DNA of 64,000 bases, from assembly GCA_022539475.1 (NCBI GenBank), contig VCMS01000029.1, positions 124,001 to 188,000 on the forward strand. Reading direction: 5' to 3'. The stretch comes from Gracilaria domingensis. Taxonomy: Eukaryota; Rhodophyta; Florideophyceae; Gracilariales; Gracilariaceae. Of this stretch, positions 18,879 to 28,533 are shown one piece after another. The position numbers were made by a program, and so were the translations under genes. How positions within the stretch are numbered: position 1 is the first letter of the stretch; each line of letters opens with the position of its first letter. The notes beneath the pieces were generated by a model. That model was given only the letters and a program-made list of their open reading frames with translations, had not been told where the DNA came from and ran no database searches.

Positions 18879-20483
18879 ATGGACACAGAAACCACAACAG
18901 AATGCGCAGAACTGTCCGAGTATTCACCGCCCATTGCTCTGGCGCGTTCCCACCTTCCCCAATGGACGTCAGCAACCAGATTGTCGCTCTTCGAAAGCAA
19001 GGCTCTTCCCGAAAACGGCGGTATAGCGTTCGCAGGCGGACGCATAAGCGCTTTAAAGTGGCATCCGCAAGTCAAAGGAGTTCTGGCTGCAGCCGCCCAT
19101 CGATCAGATCAACCTGTCCATGAAGTTCTTAAGTTGTATCGTGGGAGAGGCCACATTCAATTATGGTTTGTGGACAATAATCTGGCTACTTGTATGGGTG
19201 TCGTTCCCCATAATGGTGATTGCACCTGGGATTTAAAATGGAGACCAACAACGAACGAGGCAGAGTCGACAAATGAGCAGGGTGGAACTTTTGCGGCTGC
19301 TCTTGGAGATGGTACTATCTTGGTATGCCAATTCAATGACATTAGTCGCAACTCTAATGGTTGCAACGCAGAATCGGGTCGAATGTGTGTTTTACCTTGT
19401 TCTCAGAAGATCCTTCGAGCGAACGTTAGAGGTTCTCCGCCAAAACCCGTTCGCGTAGTCGAATGGTCGTTAGATGGGAATCGCCTTCTTGTTGGCTGTG
19501 TCACTGGTGCAGTGGAAGTATTTGAGTCATCTTCCTCTGAATCAATGTGGGCAAAATGGAGCGTTCCTGCTCAAGAGTCAATAGTGGCGGACATAAGATG
19601 GGTGAATCGTTATCTGTTCTGTTCCCTAGGGACATCATGTGTGCTTCGGCTGCGAGATATTCGTGATCCAATTGCCACAATCGAGCAGAATGCGGAAGGA
19701 CTAGCTGGAAGCCTCAGCATGTGTATGGTAGAACCGAATGTCGTTGTCGTTGGGGGAGACACGGGTTATCTCCGTGTCGTGAGACTATGTGGAACCGATA
19801 ACTTCAAAGCTAAGTACCCTGTTCGAAGAGTATACATACAGGGAAACTCTTTTCGGACGATGCAGTCTGTTAGCGCTCCTTATGAAGGAACTTCTAGAAG
19901 TCTCGTGTTCACAGGAGGGTGTGAAGGAGTTCTACATGAAGTCATCTTCCCTCGTCCTATATGGCATGGGAATGAACAATGCAGCATTTCCAAGACCAAG
20001 GTCGAGCAACTTCTAAGTTGGGATGTTGAAGATAGTTTGGAGGGTAGGGACGATACCGGTGCAGCACTACTGCTCACCATAGGTGCTACGATTGCCGTTC
20101 GTGTTCCCGATAATGTTGAAGGTAATGAAGGGCACGCTGCCGATGAAGCTCAGAACAGTTTTCCACCCGGGCAGAAAAGAAAACATCAACAAAGAACACG
20201 AAAGATCAGTGGTCCGAGTGGGGACGATAAACCTTTATTTGGCACTACCTATCGTCAATCTGTGTGTATAACTCGGGTTGATGTCAGTCTTTGTGACAGA
20301 AGAATTGCTGTTGGTATAGACGGGGGTATCATAACATGGCTACAGTTGGAACACGAATTTCTGGAGTCATCTCTTGTTCGAACTATCCCGCCGCCAACGA
20401 AAAAGCGAAAAAGAGCAACGAGCAAATCAATGAGTCAAAGACTGAAAACGACCCAAAAACCAGTGAACAACAAGGAGAAGTAG
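18879..20483 (+). CDS. WD40 protein, GTF3C2/TFIIIC tau91-like
   Basis: 534 residues from ATG at 18879. The sequence reads as WD40 blades with the pattern of the TFIIIC beta-propeller subunit: ISALKWHPQ, a GRGHIQLW blade end, then CTWDLKWRP followed by GTFAAALGDGTILVCQF, PVRVVEWSLDGNRLLVGCVTGAVEVFE, and SIVADIRW. The C-terminus is basic with a nuclear localisation-like KKRKR (about residue 510). TFIIIC binds the internal promoters of tRNA genes and recruits TFIIIB for RNA polymerase III, in the nucleus; that is family knowledge. The WDxKW..LA.A..DG pattern is the main reason for this call. A generic WD40 scaffold is the alternative. The gene upstream is a tau55-like phosphatase-fold protein on the same strand. 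Confidence 0.65.
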   Translation: MDTETTTECAELSEYSPPIALARSHLPQWTSATRLSLFESKALPENGGIAFAGGRISALKWHPQVKGVLAAAAHRSDQPVHEVLKLYRGRGHIQLWFVDNNLATCMGVVPHNGDCTWDLKWRPTTNEAESTNEQGGTFAAALGDGTILVCQFNDISRNSNGCNAESGRMCVLPCSQKILRANVRGSPPKPVRVVEWSLDGNRLLVGCVTGAVEVFESSSSESMWAKWSVPAQESIVADIRWVNRYLFCSLGTSCVLRLRDIRDPIATIEQNAEGLAGSLSMCMVEPNVVVVGGDTGYLRVVRLCGTDNFKAKYPVRRVYIQGNSFRTMQSVSAPYEGTSRSLVFTGGCEGVLHEVIFPRPIWHGNEQCSISKTKVEQLLSWDVEDSLEGRDDTGAALLLTIGATIAVRVPDNVEGNEGHAADEAQNSFPPGQKRKHQQRTRKISGPSGDDKPLFGTTYRQSVCITRVDVSLCDRRIAVGIDGGIITWLQLEHEFLESSLVRTIPPPTKKRKRATSKSMSQRLKTTQKPVNNKEK

Positions 20484-21546
20484 GCAAAGAAGCCAACAGA
20501 GTCCCTATTTCAGGCGAGAACGCCCTTGGAAGCTGAGTACAATTTCGTTAGGAGTATATGATCGCACCAAGCATGCGTGTTATCGTACACAACGTTACCT
20601 TGGGTGATGTTTTTGGCCCCAGGCCCCTGGATATATTCTTTTCGAGCATACTGATGTGCCCCCACTGATGTGCCCATGCTCTAAAAGCGCCCAGATTGTA
20701 CGCCGACGACGGGACAAGTAGTGTACTGTATCCGATACAGTGTATCCTTGTAAGGCACACTAAGCATTGGTACAGGTTGTATCTTTACCCCTGCTGTTAG
20801 TGTACGCGTACAATCCGTTACAAATACCCAGAGGGTCGTTAACAACCGCAGCTACAGCTTGTTCTCTCGTCGATTGCCAGTGTGCCGAAGAGAGAAACTA
20901 ATAGCAAAGGTTCAGTCTTGTGGTTTCGGGTCGCAGAACAGGCGAACAACTGCAGGGGTTACCCTTGCTATTATGTACAGCTTTGGCGGGCAATATGTGT
21001 CTCGCTGAGCTTGGTTTCTTTGCAAACATTCTCCTTTCCTTGCACGATACTGCAGAGTTAAGACTCACCCTTTGAGGACGTTGTCAACGGGCCAGATGCG
21101 GCCTGAATCACGTTAGACTAACGGATGTGTAACGGAACAAAAACAAGAAATAAGATCGCTGGAACCGGCTCCCTTAGGCTAATTCTTGCGGGAAGAAGTT
21201 CGTCCTTTCGTGTTGTGTGATACTATCAGACCAACTTTCACACCATACGCGATGACTCTCGCCCTCCCGATTTTGAGAAGGCTCATACTCCTCAAGACCT
21301 GGCGGGCCGACGTGCGCTCCTCCTAACATCTTTGAACAAAGTCTCGTTGACTGCAAATGAACTTCTTAATAAATCTGCAATATCGTCGTGGTTTGTGGGA
21401 AAGGTCTTCTAGATATCGACGTGATTTGTACTCCCCAACTTCAAAGCAAGGATCGCTCTTAGACTCCTGAGTTCTGATACATCAAGAAGCTGAACCTGAG
21501 AATCGTTCAGAGGTGCAACTGAATTTGTCAGCTTACCTGTACGACA
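20484..21546. other. Spacer with small palindrome
   Basis: About 1.06 kb with no recognised gene. It holds an odd palindrome ACTGTATC-C-GATACAGT (20718-20738 region) and a short direct repeat of ACTGATGTGCCC near 20650-20680. The promoter of the glycosyltransferase-like gene should lie at the right end. Confidence 0.4.
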
Positions 21547-22308
21547 ATGAAGCGGAAGCCTTGTCATCGCACAACAAATGCCCTCACGTTTGCGATTTGC
21601 ATTCTGGTAATCCTCCAGGCGTTCTCCTTGTCTAGACCTGGTCCCGTCATATTGCCCAATACACCAACACCGAATGTCAAGTTGATAGCCGACATAAGCA
21701 CGAGGAATGCACGTGGAACAATTTTCACTTGCGTATCTCCCTCATTCTACTACATGAAACACTTTCTGTACTCCTACACGGGAATGGGGTATAACGTTAA
21801 AGTTTACGAAGCGAGCAAAGTGAGGCTCAACGGAGAGCAGTTGCCAATTCATTGGTGCCGTGTTCGATTGCTGTCTAAAGATTACGACATCGGGCCTGCT
21901 CCATTGCTATACTCAGATGCAGACACTCGGGTGAATATTACCGAATTAGAGGAATGGATACCACCATATCTCGACTATGATGGCCTTATAGTTATGAACG
22001 GGACCGAACGACGTCTACATGAGATTCGAACGAACTGGTTTGTGCTTCCTGTTCCCAAGGGCCCGAGAACGATGAAAGTTCTTAAGAAATGGGCATCCCA
22101 TGCGAGGGATGTTGGGCTGCAGGATCAGATGGTGATTAACGAACTGTATCCTAAGTGCGTTGAGAGTGCAGGGGTCTTGTGTCGGCATTATCGGAAAGTT
22201 GGCGTCACTAGCTGGCATTGCGGATCTCACAATCGATCCAGAGCTTCTTGTATGCAAGATATGATACATATCAACGAAAAGATTCCGAAGTATAAGAAAA
22301 GTTTATGA
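21547..22308 (+). CDS. Type II membrane glycosyltransferase-like protein
   Basis: 253 residues from ATG at 21547. A basic N-terminus (KRKPCHR) is followed by one hydrophobic segment (about residues 12-30, ALTFAICILVILQAFSL), then a stem rich in Pro and Asn, then a lumenal domain. That layout fits a Golgi type II membrane protein. The lumenal part has a DxD-type motif in LLYSDADTRV, the metal/nucleotide-sugar signature of many GT-A glycosyltransferases, followed by LDYDGLIVMNGTERR, NWFVLPVPKG and DQMVINELYPKC, a DQ..N/E pattern seen near the end of GT-A domains (for example GT34- or GT77-like enzymes). The exact family and sugar are unknown. Red algae build sulfated galactans, so a wall polysaccharide role is possible but is inference. 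Confidence 0.6.
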   Translation: MKRKPCHRTTNALTFAICILVILQAFSLSRPGPVILPNTPTPNVKLIADISTRNARGTIFTCVSPSFYYMKHFLYSYTGMGYNVKVYEASKVRLNGEQLPIHWCRVRLLSKDYDIGPAPLLYSDADTRVNITELEEWIPPYLDYDGLIVMNGTERRLHEIRTNWFVLPVPKGPRTMKVLKKWASHARDVGLQDQMVINELYPKCVESAGVLCRHYRKVGVTSWHCGSHNRSRASCMQDMIHINEKIPKYKKSL

Positions 22309-22596
22309 TCGCACGACGTCTGAGTTGTACTGCACATTGCGGCACAATGAACTGAGGTATGGGAGAATACCTCGCTTCGAAACGCATAGAAAGGGAAGAC
22401 AGAAAGCAAAATTCTGCGTGATGGAGAGAGACGCTTTCCATAACAGAGACTTAATTGTGTGGATATGCATTGGGCGAAAGTGAGACAAATGGTCGTTACT
22501 CAATAGCTGCAGGTCTCGTACGACGGACTAATTCCCTAACTACACGAACTTTTGCATCCTGAAGTTGGCTATTTGCCCATAAGCCGTACTCAGGAG

Positions 22597-23222
22597 CAGG
22601 GGTCCGAACAATATTATTGGAGCGTATTGGAGACTTCAAACCAATATCCAATACCAATATAATATTGGCGTCTTGACTGAAGAAGAACCAATATATTGAA
22701 AGGTTTCAAGCAATATCAAGAACCCAAGCAAGAACGGAAGCCAACGATCTACATATAGCTAGCTTTAAGTTTCAACTATGTAAGTTGTATCTGGAAACTG
22801 TCTTCATGCAGTCTTTGCGCAACCCTGTCGCTCTTCATGGGTATGCTTAAACAAAGCGGATCAAGCCAGGGATGCGTCACGAGCACACGCATGGTTGGTC
22901 GCCGACGGTGCTGTTCGTGCTTATGGTATTTTGCGGTTGCTTTCGTATAAATTCAGTGTTGTGGACTGCGGGACCCTTGGACAGCTGAGTGCTGTCATGC
23001 AGGAGTCTTCGTAATAAGAGCCTAGAACAGACTATCGAACATAATGTGCTGGAGACAGACCGTAAAGAACGTGTGAACGTTTCTATCTCAGGTTTCCAAT
23101 AATATATATCTGTATTGCTCTCTTGAACCAATACAGAATTTCTTTGCCCTCTTCTCCAGCAATTCCGTATTGCAATGGTATTGCAATATCAATCCAATCC
23201 AATATATTGCGTCCGACCCCTG
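22597..23222. mobile_element. Non-autonomous hAT-like transposon, complete
   Basis: A 626-bp element flanked by exact 8-bp target duplications CTCAGGAG (22589-22596 and 23223-23230). The ends are inverted: CAGGGGTCCGAACAATATTA on the left and, on the reverse strand from the right, CAGGGGTCGGACGCAATATA. Terminal CAGGGG and an 8-bp duplication are hallmarks of hAT (hobo/Ac/Tam3) elements. Inside both ends are many CCAATA/TATTGG words in both orientations, as expected of subterminal transposase-binding sites. No transposase frame is present; small frames inside are chance. It must have been moved by an enzyme made elsewhere. Confidence 0.85.
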
Positions 23223-23249
23223 CTCAGGAGGCTTGCTTTTATATTGGTT

Positions 23250-23372
23250 TTCTTCTTCTTCTTTCTTCTTTAGTATGGTCCTCTACTCCTTACTTCGAAG
23301 TAGTGGGAGAGTTCACCGTTTTAGATGTAGCTCTCTCTCCTGAAAAGGCCAAAAACTTTGAGGGTCACTGCC
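23250..23372 (+). repeat. Dispersed repeat, TTTAGTATGG subtype, copy 2
   Basis: TTCTTCTTCTTTCTTCTT, TAGTATGGTC, ACTCCT, a CTACTTCG..GAAGTAG-like pairing (TTACTTCGAAGTAG), then GCTCTCTCTCCTGAAAAGGC, CAAAAACTTT and GGGTCACT. The end blocks correspond to the GGCCAACACTTT and GGGCCACT blocks of the TTTATGGGC subtype, joining both into one family. It begins 20 bp after the hAT-like element's target duplication. Confidence 0.5.
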
Positions 23373-24272
23373 TAATCATGTCTATCATTGTTTTGTCTTT
23401 TCTTTCGCCTACTGCGGGAAGTTCTTATCTACGGGATTTGTTTGTGTTTGTGTGTATTGGTTTTATAGGACGCAGATGTTTCGTTCTGGGAGCATTTGAT
23501 GGCATTCGCCGTGAAGATCACTGGAGATCACTGGCCTGCCCACAATGCACGATCTCAGGCCGGCTGAAATCCATTTGAGCAGTCATACTGTGTGTCAGGC
23601 GCAAAGCAAGCTCGTTTGTTCTTGTCAGAATTTCGAGCTCTCCAGCCTTAAACGCCCTTCGACCTGACATATGTACCTTAATTGGCACTACCAGCACTGC
23701 TGGGCACTACGTAGTGCCAATCAAGGTGAAATTTCAAACAGAAAAGAAGGTGTGGACTCCACACTGTGGAAGCAGCATGCATCCACTTGCCACGATCAAC
23801 ATCTAATAGCTTTCCTCTCTCTTGAATTCGATCTCTATTGATTCAGATCATTTGGATGATTTGTTTTCAGCGAAGCTCGCATAGGTTATAGCATGGTTTT
23901 CTTGTCCCTGGAATGCTGTACTACATCCATATGACGGCTTTTATCTACCAATTTATGGAACTGCGACGGTAGGTTAGGATCTACCATGTACATTCATGAG
24001 CCACACGCTGCTCGCACCAATAAATGAATCGATGCATACTTCGAAACCGAATTACTGCTGGATCTACCAGAGTCAATTTCAAGGGTGCGACCATTTTTTG
24101 ACCGGAGCACGACCTCAGTTACTGAGAACTCTTACTGCATCTTACCATTAGTTTTCTTGCACATTTGGTCTGAAAACGGTGCCCTTTTGTATGGGGAATA
24201 GAAGCGCAAGGAACAAAACCACTCTCTTCTCACTCCTTGTGATACAATCTTTCTCGGCGTCGGTCAACAAGG

Positions 24273-24273
<1 letters not shown>
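23373..24273. other. Spacer with long hairpin
   Basis: No recognised gene; a 151-codon plus frame overlapping its left side (23123-23578) runs through the hAT-like element and the repeat and is chance. The fold-back at 23675-23727 is listed separately. Confidence 0.4.
23675..23727. repeat. 17-bp inverted repeat, 19-nt loop
   Basis: Arms ACCTTAATTGGCACTAC (23675-23691) and GTAGTGCCAATCAAGGT (23711-23727) pair at 16 of 17 positions. The loop itself contains CAGCACTGCTG, which can pair, and repeats GGCACTAC from the arm. Confidence 0.65.
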
Positions 24274-24311
<38 letters not shown>

Positions 24312-24355
24312 TGGAAACGGTAGAGCTAATTTCCGCTCCTACGCGTGGGTTTCCT
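24274..24355 (+). repeat. (TC)n microsatellite with partial dispersed repeat, copy 5
   Basis: About 33 bases of TC repeat end in CATTTATGG and GAGCTAATTTCCGCTCC, matching the start of the pyrimidine-tract repeat; the CTCTCTC..AAGGCC half is missing or too diverged to see. Confidence 0.5.
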
Positions 24356-26316
24356 CAAAACCCAACGACCTATTATACCTCTACATCGCAACCACTGACC
24401 ACAACGAAGTAGCCGTACTACACTTACTGGACTACGATGAGAAATATTAGATATCTTAGGGGTTTCCGACCCCGGGCGTTTCGCTACCGACGCTTATCGC
24501 TCTCTTCCTCCCACTACTCTCTTCATTCATCCTCTGGAGACCGTCGGCAGAGGAGTACACCACGACAAGGGGCTCCGCATGTACCACATTGGCCACTCAA
24601 GAAACCATGAGCGACGTTCTTTCCACCTGATCCTCATATCATCGGGGAAACCAGGTGCAAGAACCAGTCCGTAGCCTTTCACAGTAATCCAACCCTGGTG
24701 TAGTCCGTCCGAGAAAACCCTGGAAAAAGAACCCTCTTCAGAAGGAAAAGTCAGGGAAACGGCGGCAGGAACAAGGAGTCAATTGGGGTTGTCAGCGCTT
24801 TTTCTAGCGTTTTATATAGCGCCTCGGTTAATCCAGGATTTTATAGCTTGTAGCGCATTGAGCTGTTTAGTGATCCACGAACAAAACGTTAGACAGTAAC
24901 GTAGCCGTAAACGAGTGTAGGGGATGGCGCCAATCGATTTGTAGCACGACAGAGACAGTCGTTCGCTGTCGAAGACACTGCGCGATAGTGGAACAGCTAG
25001 AGGATCGCAGGGACTGCAAGACGGCAAGCTAAAACGGTGTCATTTCACGTGGCAAAGTAATTGCGGACGACGCCGCGGTAGAGAAGCTGCGGGTGGATCA
25101 GTGCCCACTGCTTTGCCATTTTGAGCATGTGCGAACGCCGTACGTCGCAACAAGCTCATGCATGGGCGGCTGCGATGTTGATGGAGGTTGTTTTGAATTT
25201 TGTGAGAAGTTCAGGAAAGTGTACAAAGGATGCTGAGGTGTGTTACGGTCGTTGGAACAGGAACTAGCATTCAAATTGCAATAAATCCCTCGCACAAGAG
25301 TACCTAATAGATGACCAATAGCAATGTAAACCAGCACATGGGTTGTTAGCGTAGATTCGGGTCTTTAACGCTCCTCAGTCTTGGTCATGACTGTGACTCA
25401 CAGTCTGTGAGGCACGATAAAAGCGTTCTTCACGATGCAAATTCTTGGCCCTTCTGATGCTTTAACCCATCATGAATCTCGCATCTCTTCCGAGGGAGAT
25501 ATGACCAGTTCCGAAAAGAAGCAGGTTTCTTGCCATCGACGGTGAAGAGGAACAAGCGAGATAGGAGACGTAACTTTAAGGGTTAAAGGCCCTCCTACCT
25601 TTACAAAAACAGTATTCTGCCAGCGGCTATCCCTACCCCTGCACTGCCACCATTTTACACCAGACATGTTGCATAGCCTACCGTGCGCAACGGTAACCCT
25701 CTTACCGTCGTGCCGTTGGAACCAACGGTACCAAGGGTAACGGCGTTGGAAACCTATGTTTTCAGCGCAAACATTTCCCTAAGCCTTGTGGCTGTTATTG
25801 ATTCTTTTTGATCCGACAAATGGTGATCCGACCGACCATCCCCGAGCCCCGGATCGGAGGATATCCTTGGGGATATCCCAACGATACAAGAGTACATAAC
25901 CCTCGTCTCAGACAGACGAGTCGTCTGCGATTGCACCTCAAAAAACTTTGGATCTTTGTTCCACGAAGAGGAGTCTTTAGAAAGAATTCGCGCCCACAGT
26001 CAACAGTCACCAAACAAAAGAACTCTTCAAAACATGCAACGCGATTCCGCGAGTGCGCGCTCTCGTGGAATCCCGTAGAATGACCACAAGGCGGGTCTGT
26101 CACGTGTGGGTCAAGATTCACGTCAAAGAGAGGTGCGAAGACGAGTTGAGGCGGGTTCAGGATGAATCTGCCTGTGCGCTAGTAACAATGCCATGCGAAT
26201 CGTGACTTCCTGGAGAACCTTCGCATGACTCCTGAAAAGTCTACAAGTGATATGTCCCAACCTTAAGCCACAAGGGAGCGATCAGAAGGAAAACAGTTCA
26301 GCATCTTCATCGTCAC
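24356..26316. other. Spacer with no recognised gene
   Basis: About 2 kb. Only short frames without domains are present. A cluster of nested palindromes lies at 25689-25750 (CCGTTGG-AA-CCAACGG at 25713-25728, flanked by CGGTAACCC and GGGTAACGG), and GGATATCC-TTG-GGGATATCC lies near 25859-25877. Nothing else was recognised. Confidence 0.35.
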
Positions 26317-28035
26317 TTAACACCATTCCGGGTTTCCTTGAACAATTTGCACACTGAATACTTTCACGGGAACGCCCAATTGCTCACTCAAAGACAGTGA
26401 AATGACCCGCGTATCTCCACCCGTATTGCCCGGTAACAAACAACTCGCTTGCCCGCTAATCACCTTTGTCCAAGCAACCCTCCCCCTTAACGCGCCGGAA
26501 GATCTCCCATCCATAGCGACTAGCAACCAAATGGCGGATATCATAGAACCTCGATTCAGCAGCTGAAACTCGCCCTTGTCAGTGAGAACATTGTAGATCG
26601 CAGATCTGTTTAAGTTCATAAACATGTGGTCGTATTGTGAGCCCGTTCCAACTTCATTCCCACTGACCCATTCGTCAAACCCGCTCCACGATCCTCGCGC
26701 GTACTTGCGGCTCCCGTCTAGGAAGATGTTCTGACTATTTGCAAAGTACTGCATCTTCCGTTGAAGCTGCAAACCAGTGATGATATTGAAACGTGGTTGT
26801 TTCTGGTATCCTGCAATTCTCGTTCTCCAGTCGACCCCAACAATCACATCTTGTGACGAACATTCAACGTTCCACCGTGCCATCTCCTGCAGCTCCTTCA
26901 CATCCTCTTGCCAACCTGTCTTCAGCCCATCGGTAGCGCCATGAAATATGTTGAATAGCAAAAGCTTCATAGTTTCTTCCGGCTCCATTTTCACTCTAAT
27001 GTTGTACGAGAGCGACCGCCTAACTCCCTGCGACACCTCTTTTCCTCGCATCTCGCTCGTTACCAGCACGCCAAGAGACCAGAGCCCTGCCACTTCTTCC
27101 ACAAACGGCCACATGCGTTCATAGCTCGCCGTCGTCCGCTCCCCCTGCATCACCCTGTCGCCCAAACTAATTACCGGCCACAGCACATACGGTAGGATAC
27201 CGGTGTGCGCCCATGCGCCCTGGCTTGCGTCTCGTAGCCACAAACATTGGTCCAACCACAAGCGACATTCGGTCACCCCATTTTCGCTCAACGTTCGTAA
27301 CGCGACATGCAGATTCTGCCACTGTGCATCAGAAAACTTGAAGCGGCCGGAGACAGGTTTGGTCTGCACATACGAAACTGCGAAGCATGGTACGCGTTGT
27401 TGCAAGCAGGATAAATAGTCTTCCGCAATGGCGCCGCGGTCGGAGTTGCTCAGTTGAGAGCCGAACTTCTGAATATCATTGCCGTCGCCAGGGTAGAGAA
27501 CTCGTGACAAACCCTTGCACGCCTCTTCAACAGCGGTCCCTCCCAACTTGACTCGTGCGGAATGCGGGCGAGTATATGCTTGTTCTACAACATTGGGAAT
27601 TAAACTGGAACGCTCAGGTGGAGGCCGTTGAGGGCCGTAGTCAGCGGCGTTTGGCGCTCCAGGTTGTGGACCCGAGGGGGGGTTTGGCGCTCCAGGTTGT
27701 GGACCTAAGGTGGCGTTTGGCGGTCCAGGTTGTGGAGCCGAGGCGGCGTGGGGGGCGTAGTAGGGATTCGACGATAGATTGGCAAGCTGCTCCAGGAATG
27801 GATTCCCAGTAGAGCTCATTGGCGGGCTGTGGTTGTTGCTGGTCGCGTGTGAAGAGGAAAACTGATTGAGACCGTTTAAGATTCTGGAGTAATACTCCTG
27901 CAAGGGGTTTGACGGTGACGACTCCACGGGATGATTATTCCCAGGGTTGTTAAGACGCGACATACTCTGTAGAATCGGCTTGCCGTGTTTGTCTAGCATG
28001 TTCTTGATGAATTCTCTGCGATGACCTCTCTCCAT
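26317..28035 (-). CDS. Large unknown protein with Pro/Gly/Ala repeats
   Basis: 572 residues from ATG at 28035. No family is recognised. Residues 1-30 are basic and helical-looking; 30-90 are Asn/Ser/Pro-rich; about 95-135 are three to four copies of an 11-residue GPQPGAPN-type repeat; the rest (about 150-572) looks like one or two globular domains rich in Trp (for example RLWLDQCLWLRD, WAHTGILPYVLWPVISLG, WTKVISGQ). The RLWLDQCLW segment is faintly like the IWxDxxCI motif of fungal HET domains, but I would not assign it. No signal peptide or membrane segment is evident. The gene stands alone, far from its neighbours. A long clean frame with normal codon use argues that it is expressed; a transposon-derived capsid-like protein is possible. 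Confidence 0.6.
   Translation of the reverse strand: MERGHRREFIKNMLDKHGKPILQSMSRLNNPGNNHPVESSPSNPLQEYYSRILNGLNQFSSSHATSNNHSPPMSSTGNPFLEQLANLSSNPYYAPHAASAPQPGPPNATLGPQPGAPNPPSGPQPGAPNAADYGPQRPPPERSSLIPNVVEQAYTRPHSARVKLGGTAVEEACKGLSRVLYPGDGNDIQKFGSQLSNSDRGAIAEDYLSCLQQRVPCFAVSYVQTKPVSGRFKFSDAQWQNLHVALRTLSENGVTECRLWLDQCLWLRDASQGAWAHTGILPYVLWPVISLGDRVMQGERTTASYERMWPFVEEVAGLWSLGVLVTSEMRGKEVSQGVRRSLSYNIRVKMEPEETMKLLLFNIFHGATDGLKTGWQEDVKELQEMARWNVECSSQDVIVGVDWRTRIAGYQKQPRFNIITGLQLQRKMQYFANSQNIFLDGSRKYARGSWSGFDEWVSGNEVGTGSQYDHMFMNLNRSAIYNVLTDKGEFQLLNRGSMISAIWLLVAMDGRSSGALRGRVAWTKVISGQASCLLPGNTGGDTRVISLSLSEQLGVPVKVFSVQIVQGNPEWC
27649..27747 (-). repeat. 33-bp tandem repeat inside the unknown gene
   Basis: Three units of 33 bp, phased by GTTTGGCG(C/G)TCCAGGTTGT on the plus strand at 27649, 27682 and 27715. 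Because 33 is a multiple of three the unit adds 11 residues per copy (GPQPGAPN-type) and copy-number change would keep the frame. Confidence 0.75.
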
Positions 28036-28206
28036 TGCTTCGAGTTAAGGAAAACGATGCCGTTCGAAGGCAGAAGCTTCAATTAAAGGTTATCGGGTAT
28101 AGAAAGAGTTTAAGCGATGGTAACACAGCCCTTCTTTTACAAGTTTCCCTTCTTTCTCGGTTTCAACACGTGAAGTTTATGAGGATATAAGGCTACCCAA
28201 AAGAAG

Positions 28207-28289
28207 AACCGAGCGCACAGTAGGCGAACTCTTTAGTACTAGAGAAAGTCAAAACTTAGAAGAATTACTGTGCGACTGTGCGCTCGGTT
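28207..28289. repeat. 15-bp perfect inverted repeat upstream of unknown gene
   Basis: Arms AACCGAGCGCACAGT (28207-28221) and ACTGTGCGCTCGGTT (28275-28289) are exact complements, spaced by 53 bases. The right arm is preceded by a partial direct copy (ACTGTGCG). It lies about 170 bp upstream of the ATG at 28035. No flanking target duplication was seen. Confidence 0.65.
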
Positions 28290-28500
28290 GCATGAAGTTC
28301 ATACGGATGTACGTTAGGCTCAGCCAATGGAAAGAGAGGACAGCAAGTCATTTCGTCTGACGTTTTCGACGCCGAAAGGTTAGACAACTGTTCCAAACCT
28401 TGATGGTGGAGGAGCTGCAACGTAGACAGCAGCATCAAAACCATCGAGATACGCGCAGATATGCGAAATGAACGGCATCGACTTGGCCCTAATGGACTTT

Positions 28501-28533
28501 GACGTGCACGGAACGGAACGCTCCGTGTACGTC
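28501..28533. repeat. Hairpin of 12-bp stem
   Basis: GACGTGCACGGA, a 9-base loop (ACGGAACGC), and TCCGTGTACGTC pair with one G-T position. It is close to the inverted repeat at 28207-28289; the reason for clustering is unknown. Confidence 0.55.
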
